A stretch of 64,000 bases of DNA from Akebia trifoliata (Eukaryota > Streptophyta > Magnoliopsida > Ranunculales > Lardizabalaceae). The position numbers and the translations under genes are program-made. Below, one piece after another: positions 54,578-64,000 of this stretch (the stretch's first letter is position 1; the number at the start of each line of letters is the position of its first letter). The stretch lies in assembly GCA_017979445.1 (NCBI GenBank), contig CM030706.1, forward strand, positions 18,586,967 to 18,650,966, read 5' to 3'. The notes beneath the pieces were generated by a model. That model was not told where the DNA came from. It made no database searches and saw nothing but the letters and a program-made list of their open reading frames with translations.

Positions 54578-57500
54578 TGTAAAATCCCAAATTTTTTATT
54601 CGTATCTCAAGAAAAAATAAATAATAAAATTTTGAGAAAATCTTGAAAGTGGGACTTAGGAGTAAAACTTTAGGATATTTCTGATCATTTTTTGTGGCAT
54701 CCTGCCAAACGCTAACACAAATCCCCATTTCAGATCTCGAGGTACTAGGTGGCACCTTAAAATTTCGGCATGGTCTCCTCTGTTTACGTTAGCATTCCAA
54801 GACGTTCAACCTGCACCTGATAAACTACATACAATCCTACATATATACATATAAAATATAATACTAGCGGAAGCCTATATACATCTAATAACGTACGATA
54901 GATCAGAGTACGGAAGAAGAAATTTATACACAGGATTATACAAAAATTTCTCACTCTAACAAAAATCCTAACGCTCAACACAAAATCTATAATACTTTTG
55001 GACAAATTGATACCACTAGGGGGTATAACCCCAATACTCACCAAGTGACGAACTCTAACTATCTATCTGACCCACCAGATGATTCTCACTCATGTTCTAC
55101 ACTTGCCTCGCTAAGCTTCGAATCTGAAACTAAAAAAATGGAGAAAAAAAGGGTGAGTAACAATAGTTACCCAGTAGGAAAGTAAACAATTTCTACCAAT
55201 GACCTCTCCTAACATGAACAAATAAACATATTAAATCATTTAAAAATATGTAAAGTTTTCAGAAGAAACTATGATTAACTACATATAGCAAGGGATGAAC
55301 AGCTAAACATTTTAAAACTCACATTACATCGATCATCATTACTCACTATAACATTATCTTTTTATACAAATCTAATTGATCAAATGGAAACATTAAACAT
55401 GCATTTCATTTTATATATCAAAATAAGACAATAGATACATAATACTCAATGATGCAGTACTGGAATTAAAGTGTTGGGATTCACGACTAGATCACTCCTA
55501 GTCGGGACATGATGTTTCATAATAAAGTAGTAGTTCCAATTTTGTGACTGGTCGCTGTTTACCACACTTGTGAGATAATTTATCTGACTCAGCCAGGTCG
55601 TTTGACATGACCGTAAGCAATAGGTCTCTTTTCGATGTGTCAGAACGTTCGACTACTATAGATTGTTAGTGATCACTGACTAATCATCTTCGTCTATGCC
55701 TATTAGGCGTGCATGTGATTCCCAAATATACAAACCATTCGTATACGACCACCTTTACATTACAAGTTCACTGGTAAAGATAGAGAGGAATAACCTGGAT
55801 TCCAGTTGTGACTCCACTCCCATACCACGTATGAGCTTGGTGATCCCTACCGTACATCCCAAGATAGTACACCACTCCGGATGATATGATGCACTATCCC
55901 TTCAGGCATTCACAGACTCTTTTGAAAATGGATATCTAGTTTTCTACCATGCAATTGTGGCCATCCGACCTAATATAAATAATAGAATGAAAAAGTAAAC
56001 AGTGACTCATGCTAATAGAAAGTAAATAAACATGCAACCAATAACATTATCCCCGGATATCCGTTCACCAACCTACACACAACACAACTATGTAAAATGC
56101 AGACATCACCCCTCGAGTGTGACTCTGACATTTTATTGTTTCATACCCTTTTTCCAATTTTTATAGTTTTCAATCTCTCAAATAAAATATCCATTTTCTG
56201 ATATTCATTAACTCAATATGAGTTCATTGAATATTAAATCAAATTTTCAACTATGAAATTCATTTTTATCAATAACATTGAAAAAGTACCAAAATTTAGA
56301 TCAAAATAGGTCCGAGCGGTGCACAAGACCCAACTGATGAAAATAATCCGGTGAAATATCCTACCCACGTATAATTTGTTAAAAAATACAATAAAACATA
56401 TCAAATATGCAAGTTCTGGCGTGAATTTGAAATAACCAATTAAATTTTATATTTTTGGAAACATATTATAAATTTTTAATAAAATCCTAAATGTAATTTT
56501 CATAATCAACGATTACTAATAAAAATTGAGAATTCCTTACAGTCTCTAGACGATAGGATCGAAGTGCATGCGTGAAAATCAAGACGAACAACACAAAAAT
56601 CGAGGTAGCTCACACTTCGAGGCGGTTGATTTTCGAATCTAACCCGGTGGTTTCAAAGATCTCGACACCGTCGTCCTTTCTCCTTTTTGATCCCGAAACA
56701 GGTGAAATTCAAGGTTGAAGTTTCCAAACCTCCGTATATATATACGACTGATTTTTGACGATATAGGGTGAAAGAGAAGATGAAACGAAAAAAATTTGGG
56801 TGGATTTTGTAGAAAACGAGACTGCGGACGTTTCTCCCTTCTGCATCGGTCGTTGACGGCGAGTCGTTGACGGCGAGTCGTTCGCGACGAATCTGAGTTG
56901 AAAAATCAAGAAAAAAAATTAAAAAATTTTATTTATATAAATCTTGGGACGAAATCGATATTTTGCCTATTGTTTCGTTCGACAATAACTTGATCGTCCA
57001 GACTCCAAAAATGATGAATGAATACTTTATTTTGTCTAATTTTTTTATTCTAGATCTAATGGTGTGGTCAATTTTTACAAATTTTTTCTCTAACAAAAAT
57101 TTACATTTTTAGCCTGAGGTGACCCCTAAAATTGACGTTATTTTCGTTTTTGATGATAATTCGACTTTTTGTGCTCCAAAAATGATAAATAAATAATCCA
57201 TATTCAATAATTTTTTATTATGAACTCAATGGTATGATAGAATCTTAATAATTCTTTCTCTAGCAAAAAGTCACTATTTTAGCCTGGTCTAACTCGGTAA
57301 TTGAGGATTTTATAACTTTTATGTTCGGACTCGCATTTGAGCATGCTTACATGTTAAAATATGTTTTTCGATCATTTTAAATCCAATGGTGAGATCAGAT
57401 TTTCTTAAAAAATGATCAGAAACCTCTTAAAATTTTACCCCTAAGTCCTATTTTCAAGATTTTCTCAAAATTCCACTATTTATTTTCTCGAGATACGAAT

Positions 57501-60297
57501 TGAAAACTTGGGGTTTTAAATTTTTAATAGAATTTGACATAATCATTGGATTCAAAATGATCAAAAAACATATTTTAGTTTGTAAGCACGCTGAAATGTG
57601 AATCCGAACAAAAAAAGTTACAAAATCCTCGATTATCGAGTCGGATCAAGTTAAAATAATGACTTTTTGCTAGAGTAAGAATTTTTAAAATTTGATCATA
57701 CCATTGGGTTCGTAAAGAAAATTTATAAAAAATGAACTACTTGTCATTTTTGAAGATCAGGAAGTCGAATTATCATCAAAAACGAAAATGACATCAATTT
57801 TAGGGTCACATCGGGCCAAAAATATAAATTTTTGTTAAAGATATAATGTATAGAAATTGATCACACCATTAGATCAGAAAAGAAAAATTAGACAAAATAG
57901 AGTATTCATTCGTTATTTTTGGAGCCCGGACGGTCAAGTTATTGTCGAATGAAACAATAGCCAAATTACCAAAATTGTCCCAAAATTTTATATAAATAAA
58001 ATTTTAAATTTTTTTTCACTATTCATCTTCCAAAGTCGTCCAAAAATCAGCCACAAATTTAAAAGAAAAAATTGATTTTTCTCCCGAAGTTCAACCTCAG
58101 ATTCGTCACAAACGGTCCGTCTTCGACCTTCGACCTTCGACACAGAAGGGAGAAACTTTCGCAACCTCGTTCTCTACAAAATCCACCCAAGTTTCTTCCA
58201 TTTTCTCGTCTTTTTCACCCTGTATCATAAAAAATTAGCCGTATATATATATATGGGAATTTCGTAACTTCGACCTCGGATTCCATCCGCTTCAGGATCA
58301 AATCGTCCTTCGTTGTAGAAGAGAGAAAGGATGATGATGTCAAGATCTTCGAAATCACAAGGTTAGATTAAAAAATCAATCATCTCGAAGATCAAATCAC
58401 CTCGACTTTCGTGCCAATTACCTCGATTTTCATGCACGTGCTTCAATTTCGTCGCCCAGAGATAGTAATAAACTCTCAATTTCTATTAGTAATCATATAT
58501 TATGAAAATTGTATTTATGATTTTATTAAAAATTTGTGATGTGTTTTCAAAAATATAGAATTCAATTGATTATTTTAAATTCATGGTAGATCTTATATAT
58601 TTGATATGTTTAATTGTATTTTATAACAAATTATATGTGGGTAAGATATTTCATCGGGTTATTTCCGTCAATTGGGTCTTATGCACCGCTCGGATCCCGT
58701 TTTGATCTAAGTTTTGAAACTTTTCAGTGTTATTGAGAAAAAATGAATTTCATAGTTGGAAAAACGATTTAATATTCAATGAACTCATATTGAGTTAATG
58801 AATATTAGAAAGTGGATATTTTATTTTAGAAATTGAAAACAGTAAAAATTAGAAAAAGGGTATGAAACGATAAAATGTCAGAGTTAAACCCGAGGGGTGA
58901 TGTCTGCATTTTACATAGTTGTGTTATGTGTAGGTTGGTAAATGGATATTCGGGGATAATGTTACTGGTTGCATGTTTATTTACTTTCTATTAGCACGAT
59001 GTGCTGTTTACTTTTCCATTCTATTATTTATTTTAGGCCGAGTGACCACAATTGCATGGTAGGAAACTGAATATCCATTCTCAAAAAAGTCATATCATCC
59101 AGAGTGGTGTACTATCTTGGATGTACGGTAGGGACTACCAAACTCATACGTGGTATGGGATGTGTATGAGAGTGGAGTCACAATTGGAATCCGGGTTTAT
59201 TCCTCTCTATCTTTATCAGTAAACTTGTAATGTAAAGGTGGGTCGTATACGAATGATTTGTATATTTGAAAATCATATGCACGCTTGATAGGCATAGACG
59301 AAGATGATTAGTTAGTGATCACTAACAATCTATAGTAATCGAATGTTCTGACACATCGAAAAAAGACCCATTGCTTACGGTCACGTCAAACGATCAGCCT
59401 GAGTCTGAAAATGGTCCCGCAAGTGTGGTAAACAACAACCAGCCATAAAATCAGGAATTACTACTTTATTATGAAACATCATGTCCCGATTGGGAGCGAT
59501 CCAGTCGTGAAACCCAACTTTCTAATTCTACTACTCTACTATTGTGTACTATGTATTTGTTATCTTATTTTGATACATAAAATGAAATGCATGTTTAATG
59601 TTTCTATTTGATAAATTAGATTTGTATAAAAAGATAATGTTATAGTGAGTACTGCTGATCGATGTAATGTGAGTTTTAAAATGTTTAGTTGGTCATCCTT
59701 AGCTATATGTATCAGTTAATCGTAGTTTCTTCTGTAAAATTTTACATATTTTTAAGTGATTCAGTATGTTTATTCGTTCATGTTAGAAGAGATTATTGGT
59801 AGAAATTATTTTCTTCCTTACTGGGTAACCATTGTTACTCACCCTTTCTTTCTCCATTTTTTTAGTTTCAGATCCGAAGCTTGGCGCGGTAGGTGTAGAA
59901 AATGAGTGAGAATCATCTGGTGGGTCAGATAGACAGCTAGAGTCCGTCACTTGGTGAGTATTGGAGTTATATCCCCTAGTGGTGTTGATTTGTCTAAGAG
60001 TATTATAGATTTTGTTCTGAGCGATAAGACTTTTGTTAGAGTGAAAAATTTTTGTATAATGGGGGTATATAAATTTCTTCTTCCGTACTCTGATCTATCG
60101 TACGTTATTAGATATATATAGGCTTTATTATATTTTTGTATCTATATATGCAAGATTATATGTCGTTTATCAGGTGCAAGTTGAACGTCTTAGAATGCTA
60201 ACATAAACAGAGAAAACCATGTCGAAATTTTGAGGCGCCACCTTGTGCCTCGAGATCTGACACCGGGCTTTGTGTTAGCGTTTGGCGAGGCGCCACA
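54578..60297 (+). repeat. Solo LTR of the T family (plus strand), split by a second one
   Basis: Starts TGTAAAATCCC (54578) and ends GCGCCACA (60297), flanked on both sides by GAACT (54573-54577, 60298-60302), a clean TSD. It is the LTR of element T in plus orientation. Its first ~115 bases (54578-54692) are separated from the rest (57526-60297) by the nested minus-strand LTR. There is no internal element sequence, so it is a solo LTR formed by recombination. Confidence 0.92.
54693..57520 (-). repeat. Nested solo LTR of the T family (minus strand, 2828 bp)
   Basis: Ends TGTGGCATCCTGCC and GGGGTTTTAAA (CA mutated to AA). Flanked by TTTTT (54688-54692, 57521-57525), consistent with a 5-bp TSD but weak because it is a homopolymer. 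Continuity of the outer LTR across it (CTGATCATTTTTT before, TTTAATAGAA after, as in the complementary strand of this LTR near 57400) supports insertion. A TATATATA box lies at 56733-56741. Confidence 0.88.
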
Positions 60298-61663
60298 GAA
60301 CTCAATTTGTTCTAAACTAGAGGAAAGATTAAAGTGATTTCGTATTGCGAGTTTTAGGGCTTTGTTTAATCTCCCACTCCTTAATCATTTTAACTTACAT
60401 TCTATCTTTCGAATTTGAAGTGAGTTTCTACTGGATTTTAAAGTTATTGATCAAATCTCAGATTTTCCTTAATTATTTTAGGGTTTCAGAGATTTTTTTT
60501 ATTTTAGATATAAAGAAAATTTTGTGGCGTAATTAAGTGCAACTTTAATTCCAAATTCATGAAATTGTGTTTGAATTTAATTTACAAAATATTTTTTCAA
60601 CCTCCAATATATAATGGAAGAGTAATAAACAAAAAAAATCTAATTAGGATGATCACTATTATTGAGTGTAATCGATAGTGATGATTACTTGTTAGTATGA
60701 TTTTGAGAAGATCTAGTCCACATATAAAGCTAGAAATTCAAAATTGATCTATACGGCTTTTTTATTTTGTTGATTATATCGATACAATGTAGAAATCACA
60801 TTATTTGAAAGGAAATTAGTTCATCTAGCACCAATCTTACTTGTATGGAAAAATAATTTAAATATTTTTTAGGATAAAATGCTTTCAATGCCATGAAGCT
60901 TTTTAGAGAAGGCTTCACTAGATGATGTTTTGGATGAGATGCTCAAAAACCAATGTGACTGTTAACAATTTGTATGATAGATATTCGGTGGTCACCATTT
61001 GTTGTATAGACATGCCTAAACTTTCTCTACCTAATGTATAACATATTAATAAGATTTCCATGAAATCTAGAGAGTTATAGTGTTAGATTGCCAATTTTCT
61101 AATATATTTGAGCTCAACAACCCATAGTAAGATTTCACATCTTACTAATGTAGTAAAAATAGTCTCTCTCACTTTTTTTTAATTAAATTAATAGATGATA
61201 TGACCAAACGGACACATATAAAAGATTTATTCTTAATTTAAATATGATGGGGGATTTGTTAATGGAGGAGTTGTAGTCTTTGTTAATTTCGTCCTTAAAA
61301 TATTTACTAAAGCTATATTTGATTGCTATTTTCCAATCTACTTAGGGTTCATTGCCAATAGGTAAGGTTCTACTTCTCTTTCTATTTTGTTTCATTTTTT
61401 GATTCATTGAAATGTTTTTTTGGGTCAGGAACTTCTCCTTCAATGCTTTCTCCAGTTGCTTGGTTGGTTGAAGGAAAATTTTCAAAAGTAAAATAAAAAC
61501 TAGGGTTTTATAAATGGAGAGATAATCCTGAGGGATTATTTGCTTAATTGTTATTCTTTAGAAAAACAAATGTCATTTTCTTACTTCTCTTTCTATTTCA
61601 AAATTTTATTCACTTTTTTTTTCATAAATAATAAATTCATTTTTATTTCCATTCGTAGAAAAT
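60298..61663. other. Host-like sequence between solo LTR and CACTA remnant
   Basis: No gene, RNA gene or repeat family recognised. AT-rich. It may include the 5' end of the CACTA element, but no CACTA terminal repeat was seen. Confidence 0.4.
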
Positions 61664-62110
61664 GTTTTCGTCTTTTACGCCCCCAAGCAAAGAATGGATA
61701 ACAGCACCAAAACTATCTATTGAATACCTAGAAAGAGTTAGTTCATTTTTTAGATTCATAAAAGATAATACACATAAATTTAAGAATGACGATTGGTATT
61801 GTTATCCTTGAGTTAAATGTCATAATCTTTTAGGAGGGAAGAAAACACTTAGAGATATTCATACACATTTAAGATGTGATGATATAAATACTTCCTCCAC
61901 AACATGGATCTATCATAGAAAAATCCCTATAAGTGATGTTAATATCAGTATTGATCCATTTACAAGTAATCGTAATGAAGATACATTCCTAAGAATGATT
62001 GATATGGTAAATAACACAGTTGGATGTATTCGTGATGAGGATAATGCTCAAGATCATATAAGAGCTAGTACGCCTGCATATGTGGATGAAGTTAATGACG
62101 AAGAAGATAT
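61664..62110 (+). pseudogene. CACTA transposase N-terminal (transposase-associated) domain
   Basis: The plus strand from ATG 61662 reads MFSSFTPPSKEWITAPKLS, then YLERVSSFFRFIKDN, DDWYCYP, a stop, VKCHNLLGGKKTLRDIHTHL and TTWIYHRK. This is the transposase-associated domain pattern at the start of En/Spm transposases (C-x-C-x-x-C-like zinc residues, then HL and W). A TGA after CYP and a TAA after EEDI break it. It continues into the TNP2-like part. Confidence 0.65.
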
Positions 62111-62129
62111 TTAAGTTCATGATGATTCA

Positions 62130-64000
62130 CCAGAGGATATTCAATATAAGAAATTGATGGAGGATTTGATGCAACCTTTATATCCATCTTGTCGAATTGA
62201 GAATACAAAATTATCCGTGATAATTGATTTGCTGAGCATGAAAGCTAGACATCAATGGTCTAATAAATTTTTCTCAAAGTTGTTATAATTAATTAAAAAT
62301 ATTTTGCCCGATGAGAACACTTTGTCAGATAATACTTTCACTACTAAGAAGACGGTCAAATCTGTGTGTATGAAGTCCAAGATTATCCATGCATGTTGTA
62401 ACGATTGCATAATATACTGGAAAAAACATGAAAATAAGGATAGCTTTCCTACGTGTGGTGAAAGTATGTGGAAATTGATAAACGATTTGAAGTTGAGAAG
62501 TTCATGTTTACTGTAAAAAAAGTTAAGATACTTTTCATTAACACCAAGACTTCAAGGAATGTACAGTATACCACAAATTGCAAAAAATATGATATAGCAA
62601 GAAGATGTGGGTTCAATACCGAATGAATTAAGTATGCATCATCCAAGGGATTCATCCTGTTGGAATAAGTAAATCGTAAGTAGGACACATTTGTTACTGA
62701 AGTACGTAATGTTCAATTAGGACTTACAACAGATGGATTCAATCCTTTTGAGAACAATAACAATTATTATAGTTGTTGAGCTGTTATGATTGTCCTGTAA
62801 AATCTTCCTCTATCCCTATGCATAAGAAAAGAGTTTACAATATTAACATTATTAATTCTTGGAAAAAAATATCCTGGGTATGATATTGACATTTACTTAT
62901 AGCCATTGGTTGCAAAATTGAAGTAATTGTGGTCTAGTGGAATAATAATATACGACTTTCATAAAAAGAATAATTTAATAATTAAAGCAATTTTTTCATG
63001 GGCAATACATGATTTTTTCATGTATGGTCATTTTTCAGGCTGTAGGACTATAAGAAAGTATGGTTGTTCTGTTTGTAGCGAAGAGATAAAGGCATTGAAA
63101 ATGGTTTGCTTACATGGGACATAAAAGATTTATAACAAATTCAAGACATTTTCAAAAGTCAAAAATCATAATTTAATGAAAATGAAGAACATAGAAAACG
63201 TCATTGACGTTTGAGTGATTTTGAGGTATTAAGAAATATGAAAAATATCCAAAAATTTTTTGGAAAAGTGTGATGCAATAAGTAGAAAGGGATTGTAGAT
63301 GAAAATGAATTATCTGCATGGTCTAAGAGATTTATCTTTTTTATGTATCATATTGGAATGTGCATTATAATTTTTTTAAATATTAATGATTTATACTATA
63401 TAATGATGATTGTAACTAACATATATTATTTCATTCCCATAGGATATACCTATTCGTCATAATTTGAATGTAACGCACATGGAGAAAAATGTGATAGAAA
63501 ACCTCTTTGCAACAATTATGAGCATGAAGGATAAGACTAAGGATGGTCTTCAAGCTTATCAAGATCTAAAGGATATGAGAAAAAGAAAAAATTTATGATC
63601 AATAGAAAAGAATGGCAAATTGACATAACCGGAAACTCCTTACGTACTATTTCGACAGGAAAAGAGTTAATTTGTAAGACTTTGTATAATTTGAAGGTTC
63701 CCATAGGGTGTAGTGCAAAATGGAAACATAACGAGAACTTAGAGAATAACAAGCTAAAAAATTTACAGTTTCATGATTATCACATTCTCATGCAACAACT
63801 ATTACCAGTGTTGTTGATATATGAATTCAAGACACATAAAACTTTACGCGTTGTTATTCGATAGTTATTGGGATTTTTTAATGTCTTTTATTTGAAGGAG
63901 ATCATCCGTGAAGAACTTTCAAATATGAAATAACACATTTTGGAAATGTGTTCAAAAAGTATATTTCGTCGTCTTTTTTTGTTTCTATGACACACCTTGT
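62130..64000 (+). pseudogene. En/Spm (CACTA) TNP2-like transposase, broken, runs off the window
   Basis: The TNP2 protein cuts and joins the DNA element. Plus-strand blocks in order are LYPSCRIENTKLSVIIDLLSMK (62185), LPDENTLSDNTFTTKK and IHACCNDCIIYWK ... CPTC-like FPTCGESMWK (62304-62490), RYFSLTPRLQGMY (62535), DGFNPFENNNNYYSC (62735), WSSGIIIYDFHKKNN and AIHDFFMYGHFSGC (62927-63050), GCSVCSEEIKALKMVCLHGT (63065-63124). Then come RHNLNVTHMEKNVIENLFATI (63448-63520) and FHDYHILMQQLLPVLL (63770-63820). Order and spacing match the Transposase_21 family. Many stops and frameshifts break it, for example TAA at 62288. The 3' end lies beyond the window. Confidence 0.85.

Noticed and set aside
54693..60297. 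Foldback or Mutator-like transposon with 2.7-kb terminal inverted repeats
   Set aside because: The arms are one LTR family in two orientations, each with its own TSD (TTTTT and GAACT), and the outer LTR is continuous across the inner one.
1..64000. tRNA, rRNA or other RNA genes
   Set aside because: Only tRNA-complementary primer sites were seen; no cloverleaf-length match or rRNA sequence recognised by eye.
1..64000. A new defence, biosynthetic or signalling system
   Set aside because: Everything recognisable is transposable-element sequence or dead gene fragments; nothing supports a working multi-gene system.

Overview
This is plant nuclear DNA, probably from a eudicot with a large, repeat-rich genome. 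Nearly all of it is retrotransposon sequence. I see no intact cellular gene. The plant assignment rests on Ty3/gypsy LTR elements with Tat/Ogre and Tekay-like features, a plant HD-ZIP IV transcription-factor fragment, a plant mitochondrial rps3 fragment and an En/Spm (CACTA) transposase remnant. I cannot name the species.

Positions 1-54067 form one nested stack, which I reconstructed from LTR ends and 5-bp target-site duplications (TSDs). All its elements run on the minus strand, so each 5' end is on the right. Element B (Tat/Ogre-like, non-autonomous) is the outermost. Its 3' LTR is 13362-16417, its internal region 16418-21785, and its 5' LTR is split into 21786-21871 and 50794-54067. A Tekay-like element T (right end 13361) sits in B's 3' LTR. 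Ogre-like element A (right end 9793) sits inside T. Both T and A run off the left edge.

Element C (21872-50788, TSD GCCAC) sits in B's 5' LTR. C is a decayed Ogre-like element with gag, protease, RT, RNase H and integrase remnants. It also carries two foreign pieces: a 5'-truncated HD-ZIP IV gene copy between integrase and 3' LTR, and a mitochondrial rps3 insertion in the leader. C was itself hit by element D (30968-41880, TSD GTTGG, two ~1.84-kb LTRs) and by a solo D-type LTR (44099-45630).

The coding parts relate as a retroelement life cycle: leader with a tRNA-Arg-like primer site, ORF1 (intact only in A), gag, protease, RT-RNase H-integrase, 3' UTR with tandem repeats, polypurine tract, LTR. 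A, B, C and D share leader or 3'-UTR segments although their LTRs differ. B and D have lost most genes and would have needed proteins from other elements.

Right of the stack, 54068-54577 is host-like sequence rich in C and T. A plus-strand solo LTR of the T family (54578-60297, TSD GAACT) follows. It contains a second, minus-strand solo LTR (54693-57520), which creates a ~2.7-kb inverted repeat. Positions 60298-61660 hold nothing I recognise. Positions 61664-64000 are a decayed CACTA transposase gene that continues past the window.
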